A DNA stretch of 59,764 bases from a virus. This document shows positions 13,901 through 24,171 of this stretch, piece after piece. The stretch is taken from IMG/VR virus record IMGVR_UViG_3300043446_003363, positions 1-59,764 of that record; one strand, given 5' to 3'. The position numbers and the translations under genes are program-made. The notes under the pieces were generated by a model, which saw only the letters and a program-made list of their open reading frames with translations, had not been told where the DNA came from and did not search any database. The first letter of the stretch is position 1; every line of letters starts with the position of its first letter.

Positions 13901-15941
13901 TCAAATAAGAATCACCATCTACATTAAGAGATTGATTAATATCTACATTATCATCAATTTCTACAGTACCACCAGTAGAATTTAAAACTAAATTACCAGA
14001 TCTAGTATCAATTTGATTTACATTACCTACTCCTAAACGAATGTTATTGATGTGTGCTTCGGTAAATCTTTTATCTGAAGATCCAAGATAAGCACCATCA
14101 GAATCTGGAAGAAGACCAGTTCCAACTGTGGTAATTCCCGTTAGATATACGTTACCATCAACATTCAAAGATTCATTAATATCTACATTATCATCAATTT
14201 CTACAGTACCACCAGTAGAATCTAAAAGAAGATTTCCACTTCTTGTATCAATTTCTCCGTTTGATGATGAACCTATTCTGATATTATTAATATGTGCTTC
14301 TGTAAAACTTTTATCTGAAGATCCAAGATAAGCACCATCAGAATCTGGAAGAAGACCAGTTCCAACTGTGGCAATTCCAGATAAAATTGCAGATCCATCA
14401 ATATTTAAATTTCCATCCACATCAAGATTATCTTGAACATTGACAGTTCCACCTGTTGAATCTAAAACTAAATCACCACTTCCTGTATCAATTTTATTAG
14501 TGGCCGATACACCTAAACGAATATCATCAATATAAGCTTCAGTAAATCTTCTATCTGAAGAACCAAGATAAGCACCATTGGAATCTGGAACAAGACCAGT
14601 TTCAACTGTAGCAATACCTGATAAAATTGCTGATCCAGTAACAGATAAATTATCTTGAACTAAAACAGTTTTTGAATTTGCTCCTAATTTTAAATCTCCA
14701 GAAGAAGTTGTTAAAGTATTTGTTTCTTCATTTAACTTAACATTTCCAGAATTTAAAGATGTAATTTTAGCGTTTGAAGTTACTTCAAGACTTATAGTCT
14801 TAATAGATGATGCTGTTGTTACTCCAGTTTGAGAATAAGAAGAATCTAATGTAGTTGTTGTGATAATTCCAGAATTAATTCTGGTTATTTCATTTGTAGC
14901 AGTTGGTGTTCCTGATGTTATTTTAGTAACTGTTAAATTATTAAGATATGAAGTTGAATTAACTCTTAAATTATTCGTTGTTGTAAATCCAGTAGCAAAA
15001 AAGTTGGTCGAAGTTACTAAACCTGCTGTAATTATTCCAGTTGGTAAAGAAATGTTATTAGACCATGCAAGGCCATTAGATCCATTAGCAACTAAAAATT
15101 GTCCTGCAGATCCGCTATTATTTGCAATGTAGATTCCAGAACCACCAGAAAACTTTAATGATCCTGTAGAAGAAATTTCTAAAGTTGATGATACTGTTGA
15201 AATTCCAGAAAAATTTAAATTTCTTACAGTTATTCCTTTAGTTACTAATCCATGAATATTAAAAGTTGAAATTCCAGAAATAGTAGCTCCAGAAGAAACA
15301 ACTACATCTCTAATTGTTGCTATTCCTGTAGGAAGATTTATTTGAGATGGTAATCTTGCATTATTTAATGTTCCAGAAGATATGTTAGATGCATTTATTT
15401 CTGTAATTCCGCCACCAGGACCAGAAAATTGACCAGCTGTTATAATTCCAGTTGCTTTTATGGAACCAAATGAATTAATTCCAACACCACCCGAAGGAAT
15501 AATTGCTGGATCTACTGTATCTGGATTTCTTCCAACTGTAAAAATGTATGGCAATGAAGCATCAGTTGTTCCTATACCAACTGATCCTTTTGAATATATA
15601 CTTACATATGCTGCTGATGGATCAACATCTACCCATTGGGATGTTGGAATATTAGTTAATGTCGACCCATCCCCATAAAATTTTACAGCACTTACAATAC
15701 CAGAAGAAGCAGTTAAAGTTATACTATTTCCAACACTTATTTTATTAAATGTTCCTACTCCAGTGACATTTAAATTTTTTGCTGTTGTAAGACCAGATAT
15801 TGAAGCATCACCGTATAAATCTAAAGTATATCTTGGAATTGTTGTTCCAATGCCAACCAGTCCATTTGAGTTGATGAAAAAATTATCTTCATCAACTTGG
15901 ACGCCATTCCTAAAACTAAATGACTTATTATAATTGGGCAT
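10950..15941 (-). CDS. Giant tail fibre-like protein (1663 aa) with 80-residue repeats
   Basis: The protein starts MPNYNKSFSFRNGVQVDEDN and has short cyanophage fibre motifs near the N-terminus (VGIGTTIPRYTLDL; FYGDGSTLTNI). A long middle region (about residues 430-1110) is built of 80-aa repeats, each with a VGTGLLPDSDGAYLGSS block, EAHINNIRIG, and NLLLDSTGGTVEIDDNVDIN. The C-terminus (EGAFIFNKTTKQHQMYDGTT) looks like a small trimer-tip domain; no S74 chaperone is seen. It is probably a long, beta-rich trimeric virion fibre. It lies 18 nt from the 2725-aa gene, with which it shares the repeat. Confidence 0.8.
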   Translation of the reverse strand: MPNYNKSFSFRNGVQVDEDNFFINSNGLVGIGTTIPRYTLDLYGDASISGLTTAKNLNVTGVGTFNKISVGNSITLTASSGIVSAVKFYGDGSTLTNIPTSQWVDVDPSAAYVSIYSKGSVGIGTTDASLPYIFTVGRNPDTVDPAIIPSGGVGINSFGSIKATGIITAGQFSGPGGGITEINASNISSGTLNNARLPSQINLPTGIATIRDVVVSSGATISGISTFNIHGLVTKGITVRNLNFSGISTVSSTLEISSTGSLKFSGGSGIYIANNSGSAGQFLVANGSNGLAWSNNISLPTGIITAGLVTSTNFFATGFTTTNNLRVNSTSYLNNLTVTKITSGTPTATNEITRINSGIITTTTLDSSYSQTGVTTASSIKTISLEVTSNAKITSLNSGNVKLNEETNTLTTSSGDLKLGANSKTVLVQDNLSVTGSAILSGIATVETGLVPDSNGAYLGSSDRRFTEAYIDDIRLGVSATNKIDTGSGDLVLDSTGGTVNVQDNLDVDGNLNIDGSAILSGIATVGTGLLPDSDGAYLGSSDKSFTEAHINNIRIGSSSNGEIDTRSGNLLLDSTGGTVEIDDNVDINESLNVDGNVYLTGITTVGTGLLPDSDGAYLGSSDKRFTEAHINNIRLGVGNVNQIDTRSGNLVLNSTGGTVEIDDNVDINQSLNVDGDSYLSGIATVGNSLLPSSNNSVSIGSTIKAFSEAHIDELQIGLPSAAGIISTRSGNLSLDSLTRKVTVSQDLSIGRNVEISGIATIANNLRVGSDLIPSTNTTSTIGSASLRFAGAHIDDIRIGVTDVNVIDTRTGNLLLNSTGGTVEIDDNVDINQSLNVDGDSYLTGITTIGVGILPDSNGAYIGNSSNTFSEAHIDNIRIGVSGVNEIDTKSGNLRLNSTDGTVEIDDKVDINESLNVDGQSYLSGIATVGTSLLPGSDGGATLGSSAKSFSSLHVGNLNLGVSANEINTRSGNLSLNSTGGTVTVNDKLSVSETLNVDGQSYLSGIATVAEGLLPDSDLGAYLGSSSLAFSESHVGNIRIGAGVDDDNTIATKSGDLKLKSDSNIIKVVNNLKVDGTTELTGITSVSTGIVPTSDKSGYLGSLNYSFENAHINNIRIAVASTSTIDTVSGDLILQSNSNFVQVNDNLVVGGGLTVTNNISAGTFFVNNITKKVGIGTTNPENALDLISDDSDITLLVRTRSSSDTPSIVLKSGSTAGNIQFNELEDRNLTILNQGPGSIVNKLHSGNSGINTGDHIWKYKDNDLMSLTYNGKLGIGITNPLETVEIVGTSTVTGNSFVGGNLKIKGDLTVTGNPSINFPSNYNFNVGIISCTRLETNNLVANTDVSTQNIIDLKTIAKSVGVSSINVLDPIKFTGSTFFVNDVIVGAGLTINNGYQLVVKGSAGAASTISGSDVITGNIDSKTANIIRIDASNIQTTNLNVTGITTVYTLNITSTVGLTTFSDVSVASSIKLNSSYSKLFVGTQESFDNFVGIGTSSSLPLTSLYTHNNILTKGIIIGSGVTSASGIILNNNSLYLTDGSINLNRNVTININHDPTDSNYQYQSGKSLQIFDPNSTTVVGLGTTIARSILDFSNAGNNTTIEVNYQTNVGIATTTLDRFRFILPPSITSAERVGLATVEGAFIFNKTTKQHQMYDGTTWHDMY
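12600..14640 (-). repeat. Tandem 240-nt coding repeats
   Basis: Blocks around 14080, 14321 and 14561 are almost identical and spaced exactly 240 nt apart; more diverged copies continue toward 12600. The unit encodes 80 residues of the fibre protein. High DNA identity between copies implies recent duplication or gene conversion, and risk of copy-number change. Confidence 0.85.
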
Positions 15942-15958
15942 CGTTTATACTTTTTTAG

Positions 15959-18900
15959 TTATTTATCCAATAGAGATTGTAATCTATCAACTTTATCATT
16001 AAGTTCTTTAATTGCTTCAATAAGTAAAGGAACAATTTTTTCATACTTAACAAGGAGAATATTTTCCCCATTGAATTCTCTTTCAATAACTGCTTCTGGA
16101 AGAACTTTTTGAACTTCTTGAGCAGAAACACCTACACATGTATCGGATTCATTAAATCCAAGAGAAACTGCTTTTTCATTCCAAGTATAAGTAAATCCAC
16201 TTAAAGATAAAACTTTATCTAAAGCATTACTTAATTTTTCTTTATTTTCTTTTAATTTATCATCAGATGAAGATCCAAAAAATGCAACAATATCACCTTT
16301 ACAACGCAATTCTGGAGATCCTCCTCCTTGGAATGTTAAAAGATCACCAGAAGTTGTTAAGTTGACTCCTGTTTGATAAGGTATAGCACCAACTGTGCTT
16401 CCTACAATGTTAGTTGCTGTGGTTGCAGTTTTAGCATTTCCATTTAATCCACCATCTGCTTTTATTGAACCAGTAAAAGTTGATGTTCCACTAACAAATA
16501 ATGTAGTTTTTACTGTTAATGCTGTACCAACGTTTACAGTTTTTCCTACATAAAGATCATCTTGTATTCCAGCTCCACCAAAAACAACTAAAGATCCCGA
16601 ATCAAAACTAGTTGATGGTGTTTTCTTTAATGAGGATCCAATAGTAGCATGGGTTGTTGTGCTGTTTTGACCAGTTACAGTTAAATTAGTTGTTGTTGTT
16701 GTAGCTTTACAATCTAAATTCCCTTGAATAGTTGTATCACCTTCATCAGTAGTAACTTTGAATTTTTCTTGTCCAGCACTATTTTGAATAGAAAAAGATT
16801 TATTTAAAGATTTTATTACGACATTGTTTGTAAATGTTGTTAAACCAACAACATAAACTTTATCATTACTGGCATCATTTCCTATGTTTATTTGAGTGTT
16901 TGCACTATCAAGAATTAACGGTCCACTTGAAGTTGATAAAATATTGTCATTTAAGACCAATGAATCAATATATGCAGCAGAAAATACTTTTTCAGATTCT
17001 CCAAGAGAAACTCCTTGAGTAGTTTTTGGAAGAATATTATTTCCAAGATTCACTTTATTGGTGAATGAAGATATACCAGTTACGTCAAGATTTCTTCCAA
17101 TTATAAAATCAAAATTAGTTTCTACTGCATTACTTGATGCATTTATAACTAAATTTTGTCCAACTCCAGGACTAAGACTTTTTGATGAGATTGAGTTATT
17201 ATCAATAAAAATTTCATCTATGTGTGCTTCAGACCAACCAAGAGCATCAGTTCCCAAAGAAGAACCTTCATCAGTTTTTGGAGATATATTTGATCCAAAA
17301 TATGCAAGAGCTTCAAACGTTGAGACTCCAACAAATTTGGAACCTTGAGTTACTTCAAAACCTCTTAAAACATTAACTTTTGAATTATTTGCATCTAATT
17401 TTAAAGTACCAGATTTTGTAGAAATTAAGTTATCATCATCATTAGTAGAACCATCTGTTCCATATGCAATTTGAATGTTTCCGATATGAGCATCAGAGAA
17501 TGGTAAATCCGTAGTTCCTATATAAGCACCTAAAGATTCATCAGGTACAATACTTACGTCAATTTGAACAGATTTTCTAAATCTGGAAGTTTCATCTACG
17601 TTAAGTGTTCCATTAACATCTAAATCATCGTCAACTTCTGTTGTACCAGAATCAGAATTTAAAATTAAATTTTTACTATTTTTAGTTGTTATTTGATTTT
17701 TATCATTAGTTGTTGAAATTTTAATATCACCTATCCACGCTTGACCAAATTGTTTTTCTTCATTTCCAATATAAGAAGCATAATTAGTAGCAGGAAGTAA
17801 TCCAGAAGCGACTGTAGTCAATCCAGCAAGATAAGTTGTACTATCAACATTAAGTGTTTGATTAACATCAAGTTTATCATCAATTTCAACAGTTCCAAAA
17901 GCTGAATCTAAAACTAAGGCACCAGTTCTGGTATCAATTTTATTTACCGCAGAAACTGCTATTCTAATATCATCAATATGAGCCTCAGTAAAACGCTTTC
18001 CAACAGTTCCAATTCCACATGCTAATTGTGTTGTTGGGAATATTCCGTTTGTAAAAGATGTAAGTCCAGCAAGAATTGCATTACCATCAACATTTAAATT
18101 ATTGTTAACATCTAAATTATCATCAACTTCTACAGTTCCATTTGCAGAATCTAAATATAAGTTACCAGTTATAGATTTTATTGTTCTATCATTTTGGTCA
18201 GTATTAGTTCCTGTAGCAATTCCAATTTCACCAATCCATGCTTCGCTAAATGGTAAAGATACAGTTCCTAAATAAGCACCTTCATCTTGGTGAGGGACTA
18301 ATCCAGTTGCGACAGTGGTAAGACCAGCAAGATAAGTTCTACCATCAACATTAAGTGTTTCATTAACATCAAGTTTATCATCAATTTCAACTGTTCCGAA
18401 ATTTGAATCTAGAGTAAGAGATCCAGCTCTAGTATCAATTATTGCTTGACCAGAAACACCTATTCTAATGTTATCAATCCATGCTTCACTAAATCTTCTA
18501 TTTTCAAGACCAATTCCACATCCTTCTGTAATTGAAGGAACTATTCCATTAGTTACTGTTACAATTCCAGTAAATATTGAACTTTCATCAACAGTTAATT
18601 TTGCATTGACACTAACTTGGTTTGTAGAAGCATCTAATAAAAGGTCTCCACTTGCAGTATCAATTTTAGTTGTTTCTGTATAACCTATTCTTATTTCATC
18701 AATATGAGCTTCTTTAAACTTTTTAGTTAGACTTCCAAGTGCTGCATTATTAGAAGCTGTTGTTGTGCTTGGTAAAATATCAGAATCAAAAACCGCAGTA
18801 TCATTAAATACAACCCCCTCAACAACTTTAAGGGTGTTATTAACGACTAAATCATCATCAATTTCAGTTTTTCCTCCAGCAGAATTTAAAATCAAGTTTC

Positions 18901-21900
18901 CAGATCTTGTGCTTATTTTTGCAGTTCCACCAACACCGATGTTTATTTCGGCAATATGTGCTTCTTTAAATGAGGTTGTTGCCGAACCGATATAAGAATT
19001 TTCATCACTATCTGGAAGAATTCCAGTATCAATTTGAAGATTTCCTTGTATACGAGAATTACCTTTAACTAATAAAGTTTGTCCAACTTCTAAATTGTCA
19101 GTAATTGATGTTATTCCTGAAGAAGAATTTAGAATAAGATTTCCAGTTAAACCTCTAATAGTTCTATCTTGATCTTCAGTTCCTCCAGGAACACCTTCGG
19201 TGGCAATTCCAACACCTGCAATCCAAGCAGATGCCCAAGGTTTATCTGATTGACCAATGTAAGCACTTTCTATTGTTTCTGGAATTAATCCAGAATTAAA
19301 TACAACAGGACCCTCAAATATAGTATTTCCATAAACTCTAAAGTTTTGACCTACGTTTAAATTCTTAAGAATTCCAACTCCACCTCTAACAACAAGTGCT
19401 CCATTATTAATTGCGGTTGATTGCTCAAGATTATTGAATTTAACTAAACCAGAAGTTACTAATAGTGCATTAATTTTAATTTGCTCACTATTGAAAATTA
19501 CATTCTCACTAAAGTTGACTGGTCCATCAAATTGTGATAGAATTTGTTTAGATTTACCACCTTCAACAACGATACGTTCTCTAACAATAATTTCATCAAA
19601 TAATGCACTTAAACGTGTTGGATCTTGCCCAGTAACTGTTGCAACTGGAATATCAAAACTCTTTTCTTCTCCAGATTGTGCAGAATATTTTGTATTGCCA
19701 ATAAAGAAATCACCAGCACTATTCATTCCAGTATAAAGTGCAGACCCACCGGATCTTTCTTGTGCTTGAGCAAGAAAATCTTCTCTTTCAGATAAAGTTT
19801 TGACTTGAATTTGAGGCAAACCAGTTGAATAGTTACCAGGTCCATACCCAAGATATTCAAATGTATGTCCAGATGCTCTTAAAATAGATGGTCTACGAAG
19901 TTCAATTGGAATTGGTTTTATTTTCTTAATTAATGCCCCAGTGCCGTGAGTATCTTTTGTAGTACCAAAGTATCCTCTAATAGCAGTAATTTTATTATTG
20001 CCAGATCCACTTAAAGTACTGCTGGAAATTCTCATGATTTCGCTATCAATCATAATATAACTACCGAGATCAAATCTAGTAGTAGTAGAAATTCCAGCAT
20101 TTGGAATAGAAATTGCAAATGTTGCAGTTCCAGAAGATTCTGTAGCACTTATATTTTCACTAAGAATAGCATATTCTTTATCATAGAAGTGATGACCTCT
20201 AGATCCTATATTTTCATTTGCTGCATTTGAAATAATATCATTTGAGTTTATACCATATTTTAATATTCTAACTGCATTATTAAAACTAGTGTTTGTTAGT
20301 GCAGTAAATGTATTAACTCCAACGACTTCTCTAACAATATAATCTCCAAGATTATTAGATGCTGAAAAACTATCAGCAACAACTTTAAACTTGTTACCAA
20401 CAACTAATCCATGCCCAAGACCAAATGTAAATGTAGTAATTCCAGTTACTGAAGAATATTGTGTTGTAGAAGTTACAGTTGATGGACCAACTTGTATTGC
20501 AAATTGACCAGGTACAATTTTTGGATCACCTGCTGTTTTAGCTACTGCAATTTCAGTTGTAGATAATACACTTTGAATTCTTAATAAGTTATCTGATGCA
20601 GTTCCAATTCCAGTAAACTGAATAACATTATTAACTGGAGTTGTTATTGACGCAGATGATAAAGTTATTGTAGATGGACTAAATCCTTCTACTCTTAAAG
20701 TTTGACCAGAAATATATCCACAACCATTATCAGTAATTTGCAAACTTGTTATTGTTCCACCGGAAACAACTACAGTTGCAGTTGCACCATTCCAAGTGGT
20801 ATCTGTATTTGTAAGTCTGACATTATAATATGTTCCATTTGTGAAACCAGAACCAGAACTTAAAGCAGAATACCCAACAATTCCACCAAGTCCATGCTCT
20901 CTATTAAAAGTTATATTAGAAATTCCACTAACAGGATCAGTTGCAGAAGAAACAACCATTCCTTCTCCAAAAGTTTTAATTAAAGTATCTAATGATTCTC
21001 GGGTAATACTCTTTTTAAGATCATTAGTTACAACATCGCCTAATGGAGATGATTTTGCAAAAGAGAATGCTGCTTTTGGATTGTCATCTACATTATCTCT
21101 ATCTTGTTGAGGATATAAATCAACTACACTTTGACTATACTTATATTCAGTAAAATGATTTGGTACAGGAAGATCACCTTTTAAAACATAAGCATGATAG
21201 ATACCATCCTGTGCATTAAAGATGTAGGGACTAATTGTTTCTACTCTATAGACATAAAGATTAGATTGTAAATCATTTCTTTCAATTCTTGGCCAATCTC
21301 TAGTTTTTTCTGTTGGTGCAGTAAATGTTCCAACATTATGCTCTATACCAAAAATATCAGTTGTTGAATATGTGAAGTTTTTATGATCAACTATTGATGC
21401 TACTCTAAAATCTCCATTATATCCTTTGTTATCTAATCCAGTTGTATTTGTGCTTGACTTTACATTTTTGATGAATATTCTGTCACCAGCATTTAATTTG
21501 TGTGGTTTTTCTGTTCTTACAGAAACAACATCACCAGATTCTGAACATACACTAATAAATCTGTAATTTCTCTTATAATCAAAATTGTTTAATCCAATAT
21601 TAGATAAAGTAAATTCTGATGTTTCAAGAGCACCAGTTTTATTTGATTCTTGAATTACAAATCCTTCGGAAGGAGCTTTTGCATTTGGTGCTTCTTTTGG
21701 AATAACTATTCTAAGTTTATAAAGACGTTCATCAAGGCTTCTACTATCTGGTATTCTAGAAACATATGTTGCTTCTGTTCTCGGTTCATTATCAAATCCA
21801 GCAGTTCCTAAACTTACAATATTTGGATAAATTGTATTTGCTGGATCTAAATGAACAAACCAGTTTGAATTATTTGGATCATATTGAAGTGGTGACCCAA

Positions 21901-24136
21901 CATCACCACTTTCTTTATCAATTACTCTACTTATAACTTTAAGATTTGCGCCACCACTAACATTAATTGCAACACCATTGATAGCATTTGTAAGTGAAGT
22001 TGCTACTTTTAATTCTGTTGTTTGGAATCCAGATCCTCTTATGGCATAATAAACTGTTCCTTGTTGAATATTATCTGGAAGTTCTCCAGTATCACTAACA
22101 AAAACAATTTTTTCACCAGTTTGTAATTTATGTATAGATGATGTTAATAAAGTATCATATTTTGGAGCAACCGCATAAGTTCCTATTGTGTATTCTTTTT
22201 GATAACTACTTGATCCATCAATCCATAATGAAGATGGACTGATTGCATTATCAGACATCAAAATTTTTCCACTCGTAACAGTTTGTTCTACGCCTGGAAG
22301 AGTCAGATAAAGTTTTTCGTCTTTTCTAGCACCAATTTTAGCACCAGAAACTACAGAAGGTGGTGGGTTGTCTAACGTTTTAAATCCAAAAAGATACAGA
22401 TGACTTGAAATTCCAACAGAAGTAGTCAATCCAATATCAATTGTCATCCAATCAGTTGTTTGCTCAAATGCAGTAACTGCTTTTGGTGTTATAATTGAAG
22501 TAATATAACCGTAATTATCTTTTGTAAATGCCTCCTTTTTAAATCCATCTGCTAATAATGAAAATTGACCAAAGTTTGAGTTTGAGTTAGTGATAGATTG
22601 GTCACCACCAGAAAATGCTACGAAATGAGCATTAAATCCGATTGCGAAAACAGAAACAACCTGAATAATTGCATCATTTGAACATTTAATGTGAGAGGTT
22701 TCCCATCCTTGACGATAAACTGCATCTGCATCAAGGTGATAAACTGTAGCACTATTAGTTGAAGCAGATTCTGAAGATAATTTACTACCAATTGATCTTG
22801 TAATTGGTATTCCTAGATAAGTTTTACTGAATGGATCATATTTTACAAATGCACGGTCATCTTTTTGAAGTGAAATTGCAGTAAACTGTGCAACAACCAT
22901 AGAACGGAAACCAGATGCCTTGCTTCCATCTGTGTGCATTCCGTTCAATCCCCAGACAGAACGTAATGAACAGTTAAAGATGTATGGTGAAGCACCTCTA
23001 ACAGTATCAGTATCAATAACAACGTTTGCCGATCCACCAGGATCTGCAGGAAGATCATTTCTAACAGACTGTAGTAAATAAGTAAATGTTGTTGGTGTAG
23101 GGACTGATTGTACTACTGTCGAAATATTATAATCAAATACATTAACTCCTCTTATTTTAATTGGCGTATCTACAGTAAGACCATGTGGAGTTGATGTGGT
23201 AACATTTACTATTGCGTTTGGAGTTGCTCTATCTCCAGAATAAATGTCTGTGATTAAAACAGGGTCTGTTCCAAAAGCACCAACAATTTCCCATTCACTT
23301 CTTTGCTTGGAAAATCCTTCTGGTAATAGTGGGAATTTTTGTCCAGATGGAACTTCTCTTCCAGATCCTTCGTTAAATGCATTTGATAACTTGGCATAAT
23401 ACATATCCAAGTCAGTTATATCATATCCAGAAGGAATATTTACACCATCAACATATTCAAAACAAGTTAATTTGTGGTGAGAAAATGTTGGGATTGCCTG
23501 ATTTCCAGAATTAGCACTGAATACCTGATGATCTGTATAAACTGTCTCTGCAGGATTGGCATCAAAGAAAGTAAAATTCCAGAAGAAACAATTACCAGTT
23601 ACTCTAAAAATAGCAGAATTTGGTACATCAACATCTGTTGGATTTGGAATATATTTTGGTCTTATTTTTGTTTTTCTTAAATCTAAACCAATGATTGAAG
23701 TTCCTCTTGGAAGAATAACTCCGCCATTAACACTATTAAATTTATAAAGAACGTTATCTTCTTGAGTTAAATCAAAATTAGTTTGTAAATCTAATTTAAA
23801 AGTTTCTGAAGCTGGTGTTCTAGTGACTCCAGAAGGAGAAATTGATTCGGCAAGAGCTACTCCTGCCTCTCTAATTCCAAATCCAGGTCTATTATCTATT
23901 AAATGTTCTCCTGGAAAAACAAGAATTGTTGTTCTATCATTTCTATCGTTATTTTCGCCAGGTATAAATGAGAATCTAGCTGATTCTAAAAGTGCCCTTT
24001 GAATTGTTTTGAATGGTTTTGCTAAAGAATTACCCTGATTGGTAATGCTATCTGTTGCATCTAAATCGTTTGAATTGACATATAGAATTCTACCTTCATA
24101 ATTCTTGATAAAATTCTCTAGCTTATTAAGAGGCAT
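15959..24136 (-). CDS. Giant tail fibre-like protein (2725 aa) with C-terminal S74 chaperone domain
   Basis: The N-terminus (MPLNKLENFIKNYEGRILYV, then NQGNSLAKPFKTIQRALLES) is a widespread cyanophage fibre start with the signature of a pectate-lyase-like beta-helix. The middle holds several beta domains. About residues 1610-2410 carry the same roughly 80-residue EAHI/GTVEIDD repeat as the next gene. The last 100 residues are a Peptidase S74 intramolecular chaperone: SDDKLKENKEKL, a CVGVSAQEVQKVLPEAV block and a final coiled coil. S74 domains trimerise the fibre and then cut themselves off, usually at the Ser of the SD motif, which is present. Confidence 0.85.
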   Translation of the reverse strand: MPLNKLENFIKNYEGRILYVNSNDLDATDSITNQGNSLAKPFKTIQRALLESARFSFIPGENNDRNDRTTILVFPGEHLIDNRPGFGIREAGVALAESISPSGVTRTPASETFKLDLQTNFDLTQEDNVLYKFNSVNGGVILPRGTSIIGLDLRKTKIRPKYIPNPTDVDVPNSAIFRVTGNCFFWNFTFFDANPAETVYTDHQVFSANSGNQAIPTFSHHKLTCFEYVDGVNIPSGYDITDLDMYYAKLSNAFNEGSGREVPSGQKFPLLPEGFSKQRSEWEIVGAFGTDPVLITDIYSGDRATPNAIVNVTTSTPHGLTVDTPIKIRGVNVFDYNISTVVQSVPTPTTFTYLLQSVRNDLPADPGGSANVVIDTDTVRGASPYIFNCSLRSVWGLNGMHTDGSKASGFRSMVVAQFTAISLQKDDRAFVKYDPFSKTYLGIPITRSIGSKLSSESASTNSATVYHLDADAVYRQGWETSHIKCSNDAIIQVVSVFAIGFNAHFVAFSGGDQSITNSNSNFGQFSLLADGFKKEAFTKDNYGYITSIITPKAVTAFEQTTDWMTIDIGLTTSVGISSHLYLFGFKTLDNPPPSVVSGAKIGARKDEKLYLTLPGVEQTVTSGKILMSDNAISPSSLWIDGSSSYQKEYTIGTYAVAPKYDTLLTSSIHKLQTGEKIVFVSDTGELPDNIQQGTVYYAIRGSGFQTTELKVATSLTNAINGVAINVSGGANLKVISRVIDKESGDVGSPLQYDPNNSNWFVHLDPANTIYPNIVSLGTAGFDNEPRTEATYVSRIPDSRSLDERLYKLRIVIPKEAPNAKAPSEGFVIQESNKTGALETSEFTLSNIGLNNFDYKRNYRFISVCSESGDVVSVRTEKPHKLNAGDRIFIKNVKSSTNTTGLDNKGYNGDFRVASIVDHKNFTYSTTDIFGIEHNVGTFTAPTEKTRDWPRIERNDLQSNLYVYRVETISPYIFNAQDGIYHAYVLKGDLPVPNHFTEYKYSQSVVDLYPQQDRDNVDDNPKAAFSFAKSSPLGDVVTNDLKKSITRESLDTLIKTFGEGMVVSSATDPVSGISNITFNREHGLGGIVGYSALSSGSGFTNGTYYNVRLTNTDTTWNGATATVVVSGGTITSLQITDNGCGYISGQTLRVEGFSPSTITLSSASITTPVNNVIQFTGIGTASDNLLRIQSVLSTTEIAVAKTAGDPKIVPGQFAIQVGPSTVTSTTQYSSVTGITTFTFGLGHGLVVGNKFKVVADSFSASNNLGDYIVREVVGVNTFTALTNTSFNNAVRILKYGINSNDIISNAANENIGSRGHHFYDKEYAILSENISATESSGTATFAISIPNAGISTTTRFDLGSYIMIDSEIMRISSSTLSGSGNNKITAIRGYFGTTKDTHGTGALIKKIKPIPIELRRPSILRASGHTFEYLGYGPGNYSTGLPQIQVKTLSEREDFLAQAQERSGGSALYTGMNSAGDFFIGNTKYSAQSGEEKSFDIPVATVTGQDPTRLSALFDEIIVRERIVVEGGKSKQILSQFDGPVNFSENVIFNSEQIKINALLVTSGLVKFNNLEQSTAINNGALVVRGGVGILKNLNVGQNFRVYGNTIFEGPVVFNSGLIPETIESAYIGQSDKPWASAWIAGVGIATEGVPGGTEDQDRTIRGLTGNLILNSSSGITSITDNLEVGQTLLVKGNSRIQGNLQIDTGILPDSDENSYIGSATTSFKEAHIAEINIGVGGTAKISTRSGNLILNSAGGKTEIDDDLVVNNTLKVVEGVVFNDTAVFDSDILPSTTTASNNAALGSLTKKFKEAHIDEIRIGYTETTKIDTASGDLLLDASTNQVSVNAKLTVDESSIFTGIVTVTNGIVPSITEGCGIGLENRRFSEAWIDNIRIGVSGQAIIDTRAGSLTLDSNFGTVEIDDKLDVNETLNVDGRTYLAGLTTVATGLVPHQDEGAYLGTVSLPFSEAWIGEIGIATGTNTDQNDRTIKSITGNLYLDSANGTVEVDDNLDVNNNLNVDGNAILAGLTSFTNGIFPTTQLACGIGTVGKRFTEAHIDDIRIAVSAVNKIDTRTGALVLDSAFGTVEIDDKLDVNQTLNVDSTTYLAGLTTVASGLLPATNYASYIGNEEKQFGQAWIGDIKISTTNDKNQITTKNSKNLILNSDSGTTEVDDDLDVNGTLNVDETSRFRKSVQIDVSIVPDESLGAYIGTTDLPFSDAHIGNIQIAYGTDGSTNDDDNLISTKSGTLKLDANNSKVNVLRGFEVTQGSKFVGVSTFEALAYFGSNISPKTDEGSSLGTDALGWSEAHIDEIFIDNNSISSKSLSPGVGQNLVINASSNAVETNFDFIIGRNLDVTGISSFTNKVNLGNNILPKTTQGVSLGESEKVFSAAYIDSLVLNDNILSTSSGPLILDSANTQINIGNDASNDKVYVVGLTTFTNNVVIKSLNKSFSIQNSAGQEKFKVTTDEGDTTIQGNLDCKATTTTTNLTVTGQNSTTTHATIGSSLKKTPSTSFDSGSLVVFGGAGIQDDLYVGKTVNVGTALTVKTTLFVSGTSTFTGSIKADGGLNGNAKTATTATNIVGSTVGAIPYQTGVNLTTSGDLLTFQGGGSPELRCKGDIVAFFGSSSDDKLKENKEKLSNALDKVLSLSGFTYTWNEKAVSLGFNESDTCVGVSAQEVQKVLPEAVIEREFNGENILLVKYEKIVPLLIEAIKELNDKVDRLQSLLDK
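15960..15967 (-). promoter_or_regulatory. T4-late-type promoter octamer (GATAAATA)
   Basis: GATAAATA on the minus strand matches NATAAATA and sits about 18 nt before the ATG at 15941, overlapping the stop codon of the 2725-aa gene. It could give the 1663-aa fibre its own late transcript. The match could be chance in AT-rich DNA. Confidence 0.4.
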
Positions 24137-24171
24137 CGGAGTATATGAACCAATATATTTCTATGTTTTAT

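Noticed and set aside
15959-24136. S74 domain as a host-directed peptidase
   Set aside because: Peptidase S74 domains at fibre C-termini are intramolecular chaperones that cleave only themselves.
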